In this document: positions 8,878-17,035 of the stretch, one piece after another
Position numbering within the stretch: the stretch's first letter is position 1
Layout: every line of letters starts with the position of its first letter
Assembly: GCA_964444835.1 (NCBI GenBank)
Contig: CAYUIT010000008.1
Location: 51,356 to 115,355, forward strand
Direction of reading: 5' to 3'
Origin: CADEED01 sp964444835
GTDB lineage: Bacteria; Pseudomonadota; Gammaproteobacteria; Steroidobacterales; Steroidobacteraceae
Length of the DNA: 64,000 nucleotides
Position numbers and translations under genes: made by a program
The notes under the pieces: generated by a model
What the model saw: the letters and a program-made list of their open reading frames with translations, nothing else
Told to the model about the DNA's origin: nothing
Databases searched by the model: none

Positions 8878-9516
8878 CTAACCAAACGGGAATCTCGGTT
8901 CTGCAAGCTTTCGAAGCGCCAAGAGATGCTCAATCGCGGGAACAACCTGCAGGTTGTCAGCGGACCACTCGCCGCCAGCCACAAGCGGCTTGACGAAGCC
9001 ATACATTTCGTTGCGCCGTAGCGGGCCCAGCCGCTTGCGTGCAGCACGGAACATCGGCTTACCGGCATCGCTTTTGAAGTCACAATCCTCGGGCGTCATG
9101 CTCGCAAAAAAAGTGCGCGTCGATATGTCTTGCTTACGCGCATCAAGCGGCTTCAATTGCTTCGGGCCGATAAAGACGCTGTTCGAGGGGCAATCGAGCG
9201 TGCCGCAGCTACCCGTCCCCTCAGCAAAAAGATACAGAGTGCCGAACGCGCTGCGCGCCACGACATGCATACGCTGACGCTCGCTTTCCAGCCGAGTACC
9301 GATGAGCCAGGCATCGACGACTTCGCGGTACTCGCGCGGGTCTACCGTCCAAAAGCAACCGTCCGCATAGGCAGCGAAGCCAGCGAATTGCCAGTAATCC
9401 GTGAGCTTCGTCGGCATTCGCGCGCGAAAGAAGTCGAGCAATTCCGTCGAGGCAGCGATCGGATCACACCCTGCCCCCATACGCGACTGAAAGAACTCGA
9501 AGTCAGGGTCGTTCAT
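8878..9516 (-). CDS. GAD-like/Tdi1-type immunity-like protein
   Basis: 212 residues from ATG at 9516; an in-frame TTG at 9588 would add an unconserved arginine-rich piece. Features shared with GAD-like plus Tdi1 C-terminal (DUF1851) proteins are visible. These include LPT/KLTDYWQFAGFAAYADG-like text after a helical start, FWTVDPREYREVVDAWL, a VVARSAFGTLYLF strand pair, and a late LGPLRRNEMYGFVKPLVAGG motif. Founding members are immunity proteins for type VI secretion DNase effectors; many family members are orphans. It is a paralogue of the next gene. No cognate toxin or VgrG/Hcp gene is visible, so the immunity role is inferred from family only. Confidence 0.78.
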   Translation of the reverse strand: MNDPDFEFFQSRMGAGCDPIAASTELLDFFRARMPTKLTDYWQFAGFAAYADGCFWTVDPREYREVVDAWLIGTRLESERQRMHVVARSAFGTLYLFAEGTGSCGTLDCPSNSVFIGPKQLKPLDARKQDISTRTFFASMTPEDCDFKSDAGKPMFRAARKRLGPLRRNEMYGFVKPLVAGGEWSADNLQVVPAIEHLLALRKLAEPRFPFG

Positions 9517-9661
9517 TTGCGCTTGCTGACGAGCTGATTTGTACGAACTCAAGGAGCGTACACGACAGATTCGCAAACGAGCACACAATCACTAACGAAA
9601 GTTGGATCAGCGAGAAGCCTGAACTCGCGCAGCCGTTAGGTCATGGCCGCGCACGGGACGC

Positions 9662-10393
9662 TCATCTTTGCTGCGCCATCCACGCGCGAACTCGCGCGCG
9701 GTGCTCGGCAATCACCGCCTTGGCTGTCTGATTGTCGGCGTCGAATGCACCGCCCAAATCCGTGTAGGAGATCTTCGGTTGATCGATCAACTGCCGCAAC
9801 ATCGAGCAGTGCACGATACCGTCCACTTTCACTAGATTCTCGAGCTTGCGCGGCCCTCCCAGCAACAACGCTGGCTCGAACGCATAGATCTCGTTCCAAC
9901 CAAGCGGACCGAGCTTCCTCACTGCCCGTTCGAAAAGCCGTTCATCCTCGCTGTCCCTGATGTCGTAGTCTTCTGTGAGGGTCGGCGAGGTCAGTGCAAT
10001 CGATGCCGAGATATCTAGCTGGCGTGGGCTGAGTAACTTGAGCGAGCTAGACATCATCCAGTCCGTGTATGGATGTACCGCCAAGACGTCGCCAATCAGT
10101 GGACTGAAAGTGCGGAGTTGCCCGAATGCCGTGACACCAACAACATAGAAGGGACCATACTCCTCGTAAAGAGTCCCATGGACCCAATCGTTGATCACGC
10201 CCTGCCAGTCATCTGGATTGACTGAAGAGAACAGTCCGTGCCTGAACTGATTAAAGCCCTCTGTCTCCCAATAGCCTAACAAGACGTCTGGTAACTGACC
10301 CCGATAGCGCTCGATTAGCTCCCGCGGCACTTCCCGCTTCAACGTCGGTTCGCCGTTTACCTTGATGAGGTAAGAATAGTGTTCGTCGCGCAT
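9662..10393 (-). CDS. GAD-like/Tdi1-type immunity-like protein, second paralogue
   Basis: 243 residues from ATG at 10393. Same domain order as its neighbour: LPDVLLGYWETEGFNQFRHG, SSVNPDDWQGVINDWVHG, VVGVTAFGQLRTF, and the late LGPLGWNEIYAFEPALLLGG motif followed by a C-terminal helical extension. The conserved motif positions align with the upstream paralogue but the sequences have diverged widely. That is the pattern expected for arrayed immunity genes facing different toxin variants. The two genes are 145 bp apart in the same direction and might share a transcript. Direct function is unproven. Confidence 0.78.
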   Translation of the reverse strand: MRDEHYSYLIKVNGEPTLKREVPRELIERYRGQLPDVLLGYWETEGFNQFRHGLFSSVNPDDWQGVINDWVHGTLYEEYGPFYVVGVTAFGQLRTFSPLIGDVLAVHPYTDWMMSSSLKLLSPRQLDISASIALTSPTLTEDYDIRDSEDERLFERAVRKLGPLGWNEIYAFEPALLLGGPRKLENLVKVDGIVHCSMLRQLIDQPKISYTDLGGAFDADNQTAKAVIAEHRARVRAWMAQQR

Positions 10394-10549
10394 TTCAATT
10401 CGCCGCTGGACAAATCGGTAGCGTTACGTTCATCCGCGCTCCACCCGAACAGCTTACAGAGGCGCTAACCATATATACTGCAGTCGGACTGTAAAGTCCG
10501 TGCGCGAAGAACAACCGTGTCGAGATCGTCGAACGCTGACGAATCGTGC

Positions 10550-11329
10550 TTAGAACGGCGGCGCGAGCCAACCCTTCGGCAACACGGTCCCGACGGCGCC
10601 GTGGCGAAAGGTCGTCGTCGAGCCTTGTTCGATCAACGTCGTGCGCGCGCCGGCGACGTTCGACGCGGTGTGCTCGAGCGGCTCGATGAACTTTGCAACG
10701 TTACAGCGCGGCGCGAATTCGATGTAACAACCCTCGGATCTCACGCCAGCGCCACGCGGATTTCCATCGAAGCGTTGGCGGATGCAAGGTGTCCCAAGCA
10801 TGCTGGCACTGCCTAGACGCGTGAACTGCCCAATGCCTAGCGGCGCGACTCCGGGCTGTGTTCGCAGTGGCACACCGCGCCCGCCGCGTGGCTCGTGCAC
10901 GCGCTTTGGCTGCTTCCCTCTCACTTCTTCGAGGCGGTAGTAGTCATTGCCGATCAGCGCCGTGACAGACTTCTTCACAATCTCCTCGGCTCGCCCGAAC
11001 GGCTGGCGCCCGGCAATCATGTTCTCTTGATTCGCTTGGATGCTCCAAGAACGCGATTCCTCGACGACGATCGCATTGCCGTTTGAGTACCACACACGCC
11101 GCGTGCCGGTACTGCGCGCGTTCGGGCCGGGGTCGTTTTCGATCGTACTGCCCGCCTTCACGAAGAAGTCGCGCGCGCCGTTGACCCGGTAACCGCCATC
11201 GTGCCACTCGTACACTTGCTCATATTCGAGCGGGCACAGCGCGCCCGCTTTCGGCGCCTGCGCGCCTGCCACGCCCACTGTCGTTACGAGCATCGATGTC
11301 GCAAAGCTGCGCCAGGCTGTCATCTGCAT
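10550..11329 (-). CDS. Secreted protein of unknown function
   Basis: 259 residues from ATG at 11329, chosen because AGGAAT precedes it at a good distance and because a signal peptide begins there (short basic start, hydrophobic core, cleavage near GVAGAQA at about residue 22-24). The longer frame to 11458 would run into the oxyR start. The mature protein has several cysteines (CPLEYEQ near its start, a TPCIRQRF segment, EGCYIEF, PRCNVAKF), suggesting disulfides in the periplasm. I do not recognise a family. It is divergent from oxyR across a 118-bp region that should hold both promoters. Confidence 0.7.
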   Translation of the reverse strand: MQMTAWRSFATSMLVTTVGVAGAQAPKAGALCPLEYEQVYEWHDGGYRVNGARDFFVKAGSTIENDPGPNARSTGTRRVWYSNGNAIVVEESRSWSIQANQENMIAGRQPFGRAEEIVKKSVTALIGNDYYRLEEVRGKQPKRVHEPRGGRGVPLRTQPGVAPLGIGQFTRLGSASMLGTPCIRQRFDGNPRGAGVRSEGCYIEFAPRCNVAKFIEPLEHTASNVAGARTTLIEQGSTTTFRHGAVGTVLPKGWLAPPF

Positions 11330-11447
11330 GGCTATTCCTCCGCACGAAAGCGTCTCGCGGAGATTACGCTGGCTGCGCTGCGATCGTCGAGCACACCGAT
11401 CGAATTGGAGATTCCCATAGAGCCTGTCTATCCGGCAAACTGTCGTC

Positions 11448-12341
11448 ATGGACATCAAGCTGAAAGATCTGCGTTATCTGATCGCGGTTGCCGACACACG
11501 ACACTTCGGTCGCGCGGCGGAGCGCACGTTCGTCAGTCAGCCGACATTGTCGGCCCAGCTGAAGAAGCTCGAGGAGTACCTTGGCGTGCAGCTCATCGAG
11601 CGCGCGCCAAAGCGCATCGCTCTCACAGCCGCGGGTGAAGCGATTGTCGCGCGTGCGCGCCGCATGGTGGAGGCGAGCGACGAGATCGTCGATCTCGCCA
11701 AGAGTTTTCGCGATCCGCTCGCGGGCCCGCTCAAGCTCGCGCTGCTGCCCACGATCGGGCCTTATCTTCTGCCGCGAGTGGCGCCACGCATTCGCAAAGC
11801 GTTGCCGCGCGTCGAACTCATGCTGTACGAGTATCAAACCGCACCGATGCTCGAGAAACTGCGTGGTGGCGAGATCGATGTCGGAATTCTCGCGCTGCCA
11901 GTGGATCTCGATGGCCTCGAGTCGCGCGAACTGTATCGCGAGCCATTCGTGCTCGCGATGCCTGCGCAGCACAAACTCGCCGAGCGCACAACCGTGAAGA
12001 TCGACGATCTGAAAGGCGAAACCTTGTTGCTGCTCGAGGACGGCCATTGCTTGCGCGATCAGGCGCTCGAGGTGTGTGCTCGTGTGCCGCTCCATGAAAA
12101 GCAAGACTTTCGCGCAACGAGCCTTGAAACACTGCGACAAATGGTCGCGTCCGGCTCGGGCATCACGCTGTTGCCCGAGCTCGCCGCGAGCGGCGCTTAC
12201 GGGAACGCCCGAGGCGTCGCAACACGCCCGTTCATTCGCCCGGTGCCGACACGGACAATCGGCGCGATTTGGCGCAAGACGAGCGCGCGTACGCAGGCAA
12301 TCGATGCGTTGTGCGAAGAGGTGGCGGCGCATGCGTTGTGA
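11448..12341 (+). CDS. oxyR: Peroxide-sensing LysR-family regulator OxyR
   Basis: 297 residues, the normal OxyR length. An N-terminal winged helix (LKDLRYLIAVADTRHFGRAAE, SQPTLSAQLKKLE) is followed by the regulatory domain. The redox pair is present: Cys201 in EDGHCLRDQ and Cys210 nine residues on, matching the Cys199/Cys208 arrangement of E. coli OxyR. The FRATSLETLRQMVASGSGITLLP block is also OxyR-specific. It should activate antioxidant genes when peroxide forms the disulfide. No catalase or peroxiredoxin gene is adjacent; the divergent neighbour is a secreted unknown and the downstream gene, 42 bp away in the same direction, is the LCAT-CHAT fusion. Confidence 0.93.
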   Translation: MDIKLKDLRYLIAVADTRHFGRAAERTFVSQPTLSAQLKKLEEYLGVQLIERAPKRIALTAAGEAIVARARRMVEASDEIVDLAKSFRDPLAGPLKLALLPTIGPYLLPRVAPRIRKALPRVELMLYEYQTAPMLEKLRGGEIDVGILALPVDLDGLESRELYREPFVLAMPAQHKLAERTTVKIDDLKGETLLLLEDGHCLRDQALEVCARVPLHEKQDFRATSLETLRQMVASGSGITLLPELAASGAYGNARGVATRPFIRPVPTRTIGAIWRKTSARTQAIDALCEEVAAHAL

Positions 12342-12383
12342 CGCGCGCCCGGTCGGCGTCAATCGCTCTGGCATAATCAACAG

Positions 12384-15300
12384 ATGACGTCGGACTCGGT
12401 CAGTGTTTCCGCACACATCACACCGTACGACCGGCTGAGTCGCAGCGAATTCGCATTCACGCAGTTGTTAGCCGCCGAGCGCGAATCGGCGACGCTCATC
12501 GACTTCTTTGGTGCACCCTTACACGCCGAGCTCACCACGCTGGCGAAAGCCGCCGTACAAGCCAAAGTGCGCGGCAATCGCCGCGTGTATGTCTTGCCGG
12601 GCATCATGGGTTCGCAGCTTGGCGTGTTGCGCGAAGCGCCGAAGCCGCCCGACGTTTTGTGGATCGACCCCATCGATATTGCGCTCGGGCGGCTGCCTGC
12701 ACTCGCGTTGAGCGCCGACTCGCCCGTCGTGCCGCTCGGCGTGTTGTTGTATGGGCATCTGAAACTGCAACTGAGCTTGCGTGCCGCCGGCTACGACTCG
12801 ATCCTCTGGGACTACGATTGGCGCCGTGGCGTCGATGCGTTAGGCGACCAGCTCGCCGCTGCGCTGCGAGCCGACCCAGCATCCGACGTCGCGATCGTCG
12901 CTCACAGCCTTGGCGGCCTCGTGGCTCGCCGCGCACTCACCCACGCCATCGGAGCCAAAGTCAGCCAGCTGATCATGATGGGCACGCCGCAGTTCGGCTC
13001 GTTAGCGGCGGTACAGGCGCTCCGCGGCACTTACTCGGTGGTTCGCAAAGTCGCGATGCTCGATCCGAAGCATGATGCGGAATCGCTTGCGACCCGCGTG
13101 TTTCGCAGCTTCGAGAGTCTCTATCACTTGCTGCCGCCACCCGGTCGTGCGGGAGCGCTCGACTTGTTCGCCCTCGATTCTTGGCCCACTAACGAGCCGC
13201 GCCCCGACGGCGACATGCTTGCCCGTAGTGCCGGGCTTGAACAGTTGTTAGCACCACCCGATGCCCGATTTACCTCGATCATCGGTCATGGGCGCGCGAC
13301 GCCTACCGCTGTTTCGCGAACGTCGCAAGACTTCGTATACGACTACACGTTTGAAGGCGACGGCACCGTCCCGACCGCATGCGCTGAGCTGCCAGGTGCG
13401 CGCTCGTACTACGTAGACTCGGCGCATAGCGATCTCCCACGTTCGAGTATCGTCATCGATAGCGTCGTCGATCTGCTGCGGGATGGCATCACTGCGCGCT
13501 TGCAGCCGTATCGCGTGGCGCGGCAGCGAGCGCGCGTTCGTTGGAGCGACCGTGAGCTGCGTGCGCTGCACACGACCAAGATCGACTGGACAGCGCTCAC
13601 ACCGGAGGAACGCCGTCGGTTCCTCGACTCCTTGAACGAGCCCCCAGTGTCGATCGCGGCACCGACGCCGACTCGCGTGCGACGTGCGGCGCGAGCGACG
13701 CAGCCCAAGCTCCGCGTAGCAGTCGAAGTCGGTGACGTCGGTAAGTTCAGCACGGCCGATGTGCTTGCCGTCGCGACCTTTCGCGGCGTTCGGCCGCGCG
13801 GTGCCGTCGCGGCTCTTGATGCTGCTTTACAAGGCGCCATTACGGAGCTGTATGAACACCGCATGCTGTCGGCCGACCTCGGTGTCATCACGCCGGTGCC
13901 AGCCTTACGGCGCCTCGGCAAAGCAAGCGCGGTCTTGTTAGCAGGCCTCGGAACGTTCGACCAATTAAGCACTGACAATGTGCGGCTCGCAGCGGCCAAC
14001 GTTGGGCGCTGGTGTCAGCGCAATCAGCTGCGACACTTGGCCGTCAGCGCGTGGGGGTCCGGCAGTGGTTTAGCCATCGAGCTCGCGTGCAGCGCCCAAC
14101 TGCAAGGCATCCTCGAGTCCAAGGATCCTTCCGGCCGTTCCGCATTAGAGCGCATCACCTTCGTTGTGCGCGATGCGAGCACCGCGCAAAGAGTTCGGGA
14201 GCGGTTGTTAGGAGAGATCGACGCTGGGCTTGGCTCCGAGCGGGGTGTCGATATCCGGCTCGTAGCACGGCGGAGCGAACGGCGACGCCGCCGCGACCGA
14301 CTCGACGCAAGCAGTAAACCGCGCCTCACGTATCTCTGGATCGACTCGCTCACCGAACGCGCCGACACCTGGACGTGGCGCGCAGCATTGCTGACGGCGG
14401 GGCGCGAGGCGGCTGTCATTTCGCACGCGTGTGCGTTCGAGCGTCAGCGACTCGATCGACTAGTGGAGCGGCTGCAATCGAGTGCCCTAACGACTGCCAC
14501 CGTGCGCGCGGTGGGTGCGGCGATTCCGCGACTCACGCTGCACGAATCGCTGCTGAAAGCGGTGCGCGCGGTCAAGGGACAAGCGCTCGCCGTCGTGCAT
14601 GACGGCGCTGCCAGTTACGTGCCTTGGGAGACCTTCAACATCGGCGGCTGGTTTCCCGCACTGACGGGCGGCTTGTCGCGCCGCTTGCAGTCGAGCGATC
14701 TCGTGCCTGCGCGATTCGATGCGAATCGGCGCGAAGCAGATCGGCTTTCCGTGCTGCTGATTGCCAATCCGACCAGTGATCTTCCCGGCGCAGAAGTCGA
14801 GCGTGCGCGCGTCGCCGCATTACTCGCGCAGCATAAACACATCGAGCTGGTGGAAGTTCGCGAGCGCGCTGCCACGTTGACACGTATCGTCGCCGAACTC
14901 GAGTCGGGTCGATACGACGTGGTGCACTACGCGGGCCACGCGTTTTTCGACGCTGCGCGCCCCGAGACCAGCGGACTCGTGCTTGCCGATGGACATCTGA
15001 CAGGCAGCGCCCTCGCGGGCCTCACACGGCTCCCGCCGCTCGTGTTCTTCAATGCATGCGAGTCCGGGCGCGTGCGCTTGCGCCGTGATCCCGATGGTGT
15101 GGCCCACGCTGAGTCGAGCCGTCGCGAGAGCGCTCGGCGCAACGTGGGGCTCGCGGAGACGCTGCTCCGTGCAGGCGTCGCCAACTACATCGGCACGCAT
15201 TGGCCGGTGGGCGATGCGGCGGCGAGCGAGTTCGCGAGTGTGCTGTACGCCCGCCTCTTGAAGCGCGATTCGATTGGCGACGCGATGTTGGCAGCCCGTC

Positions 15301-15386
15301 GTGCAGTACACGCGCTGCGCTCACCGGATTGGGCCGACTACATTCACTATGGCGATCCGGAATTCGAGCTGAAAACCACGCGCTAG
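12384..15386 (+). CDS. LCAT/PGAP1-like lipase - M17-N-like domain - CHAT protease fusion
   Basis: 1000 residues, no signal peptide. Domain 1 (about 65-370) is an LCAT/PGAP1-like alpha/beta hydrolase: YVLPGIMGSQLG oxyanion region, nucleophile Ser175 in AHSLGG, Asp326 in FEGDGTVP and His348 in SAHSDL form a plausible triad. After a basic, disordered-looking link, residues about 440-570 resemble the non-catalytic N-terminal domain of M17 leucyl aminopeptidases (DVLAVATFRGV, LGVITPVPALRRLG, AVLLAGLGTFDQLS). Residues about 640-1000 are a CHAT caspase-like protease, with catalytic His852 in HYAGHAFFD and Cys892 in FFNACESGR and the GTHWPVGD strand. CHAT proteases are known from TPR-CHAT in type III-E CRISPR and from bacterial gasdermin activation. 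What this one cleaves is unknown. Probably expressed with or after oxyR (42 bp). Confidence 0.85.
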   Translation: MTSDSVSVSAHITPYDRLSRSEFAFTQLLAAERESATLIDFFGAPLHAELTTLAKAAVQAKVRGNRRVYVLPGIMGSQLGVLREAPKPPDVLWIDPIDIALGRLPALALSADSPVVPLGVLLYGHLKLQLSLRAAGYDSILWDYDWRRGVDALGDQLAAALRADPASDVAIVAHSLGGLVARRALTHAIGAKVSQLIMMGTPQFGSLAAVQALRGTYSVVRKVAMLDPKHDAESLATRVFRSFESLYHLLPPPGRAGALDLFALDSWPTNEPRPDGDMLARSAGLEQLLAPPDARFTSIIGHGRATPTAVSRTSQDFVYDYTFEGDGTVPTACAELPGARSYYVDSAHSDLPRSSIVIDSVVDLLRDGITARLQPYRVARQRARVRWSDRELRALHTTKIDWTALTPEERRRFLDSLNEPPVSIAAPTPTRVRRAARATQPKLRVAVEVGDVGKFSTADVLAVATFRGVRPRGAVAALDAALQGAITELYEHRMLSADLGVITPVPALRRLGKASAVLLAGLGTFDQLSTDNVRLAAANVGRWCQRNQLRHLAVSAWGSGSGLAIELACSAQLQGILESKDPSGRSALERITFVVRDASTAQRVRERLLGEIDAGLGSERGVDIRLVARRSERRRRRDRLDASSKPRLTYLWIDSLTERADTWTWRAALLTAGREAAVISHACAFERQRLDRLVERLQSSALTTATVRAVGAAIPRLTLHESLLKAVRAVKGQALAVVHDGAASYVPWETFNIGGWFPALTGGLSRRLQSSDLVPARFDANRREADRLSVLLIANPTSDLPGAEVERARVAALLAQHKHIELVEVRERAATLTRIVAELESGRYDVVHYAGHAFFDAARPETSGLVLADGHLTGSALAGLTRLPPLVFFNACESGRVRLRRDPDGVAHAESSRRESARRNVGLAETLLRAGVANYIGTHWPVGDAAASEFASVLYARLLKRDSIGDAMLAARRAVHALRSPDWADYIHYGDPEFELKTTR

Positions 15387-15487
15387 CGCTGTGCGTCCAG
15401 TACGGGTCGCCACACCAAAGCCCGTATACTGCGTAGGAACGCGGGTCCCCTGTCACAAAGCGCTCGACGACCGTCGACTGGAAGTCC

Positions 15488-17035
15488 ATGCGCAATCTCA
15501 TTCTCATTCTCGGCGATCAACTCGATGCGCGTTCTGCGGCATTCGAGGGCTTCGACGCGCGCGTCGATGCGATTTGGATGGCGGAAGTGCCGGACGAATC
15601 GACACGCACGTGGTCGAGTAAACCTCGCATTGCGATGTTCTTGGCCGCGATGCGCCATTTCGCCGAATCGCTGCGCGAGCGCGGCTGGAAAGTTCATTAT
15701 CGTAAACTCGCGTCCGCTGATAAGAAACGCACGCTGTCCGCAGCACTGGCTACCGACCTCGTGCGATTGCGTCCGCAGCAACTGATTTGTGTTGAGCCCG
15801 GCGAGTTCGGCGTTCGAGCGCAAATCCGCGCCGTCGCCAGTGCGAACCAACTAACACTCGACGAGCGTGCGGATCGGCACTTTCTGTGCTCGCACGAACA
15901 GTTTGCAGCGCATGCTGCCGCCCGCAAGCAACTGCGCATGGAGTACTTCTATCGCGAGATGCGCAAGCGTCACTCGATCTTGCTCGATGACGGAGAGCCT
16001 GTTGGCGGCGCGTGGAACTACGACAGCGAGAATCGCAAGGGCTTCGGCAAGCGCGGACCACAACATCTCAAAGCGCCAAAGAGCTTCGTGCCCGACAAGC
16101 TCACACGCGAGGCGCTCGCCGACGTGGCGCAGCATTTTGCGCAACACCCGGGAGATCTTGCTGCGTTCGATTGGCCTGTCACGCGTTCGCAAGCGCTAGA
16201 CGCGCTCAAAGACTTCATCACCCATCGCTTGCCCTACTTCGGTGATCACCAAGACGCGATGTGGACTCAGGAACCCTATTTGTTCCACGCGCGCATTTCA
16301 GCCGCATTGAATCTGAAGCTGCTCGAGCCGCGCGAAGTGCTCGCGGCGGCCGAACGCGCTTATCGCACGGATGCCGCACCGCTTGCGGCCGTTGAAGGCT
16401 TCATCCGCCAGATCCTGGGCTGGCGCGAGTACGTCCGCGGCATTTACTGGCTCAAGATGCCTGAGTACATCGAGGGCAACGCGCTCGATGCGCAGGAGCC
16501 GCTGCCCGCGTTCTACTGGACGGGCGACACAGACATGGTTTGCTTGCGCGAAGCGCTCGGACAAACGCTGCGGCTCGGCTATGCACACCACATCCAGCGC
16601 TTGATGGTGACGGGCTTGTTTGCACTCCTCGTCGGTGTCGATCCACGCCGCGTCCACGAGTGGTATCTCGCGGTATATGTCGATGCAGTCGAGTGGGTGG
16701 AACTCCCTAACACATTGGGCATGTCGCAGTATGCCGATGGCGGCATCATGGCTTCCAAGCCGTATGTCGCGACGGGTCGCTACATTGAACGGATGAGTAA
16801 CTACTGCAGCGGGTGCCGCTTCGAGCCCACGCAGCGCGTCGGCGCGAGCGCGTGTCCGTTCACGACCTTGTATTGGGACTTCTTGTTGCGCCATGAGCGC
16901 GCACTACGCGGCAATCGTCGCATGGATATGCAAATGAAGAATCTTTCGGGTCTCGATGCCGACGAGCGCCGCGCGATTCGGCGACAAGCGACGGCATTTC
17001 GCAAACAGTTGACGGCCAGCGAGTCGCGTACATGA
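15488..17035 (+). CDS. FeS-containing bacterial cryptochrome/(6-4) photolyase
   Basis: 515 residues. N-terminal Rossmann domain begins LILILGDQLDARS, the signature of the deoxyribodipyrimidine photolyase-related (FeS-BCP/CryPro) group, followed by the helical FAD-binding domain. Four cysteines that would hold a [4Fe-4S] cluster are present at C352, C440, C443 and C456. Their spacing is identical to that of Agrobacterium PhrB (350, 438, 441, 454 by memory). Members repair (6-4) photoproducts in light using FAD, and some also act as photoreceptors. Its ATGA end overlaps the start of the CPD photolyase by 4 bp, so the two are coupled. First gene of the light-repair operon. Confidence 0.93.
   Translation: MRNLILILGDQLDARSAAFEGFDARVDAIWMAEVPDESTRTWSSKPRIAMFLAAMRHFAESLRERGWKVHYRKLASADKKRTLSAALATDLVRLRPQQLICVEPGEFGVRAQIRAVASANQLTLDERADRHFLCSHEQFAAHAAARKQLRMEYFYREMRKRHSILLDDGEPVGGAWNYDSENRKGFGKRGPQHLKAPKSFVPDKLTREALADVAQHFAQHPGDLAAFDWPVTRSQALDALKDFITHRLPYFGDHQDAMWTQEPYLFHARISAALNLKLLEPREVLAAAERAYRTDAAPLAAVEGFIRQILGWREYVRGIYWLKMPEYIEGNALDAQEPLPAFYWTGDTDMVCLREALGQTLRLGYAHHIQRLMVTGLFALLVGVDPRRVHEWYLAVYVDAVEWVELPNTLGMSQYADGGIMASKPYVATGRYIERMSNYCSGCRFEPTQRVGASACPFTTLYWDFLLRHERALRGNRRMDMQMKNLSGLDADERRAIRRQATAFRKQLTASESRT

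Noticed and set aside
10485..10500. CGGACT/AGTCCG hairpin
   Set aside because: Only 6-bp arms with no T-run, between a gene start and the end of another gene; too weak to call as a terminator or operator.
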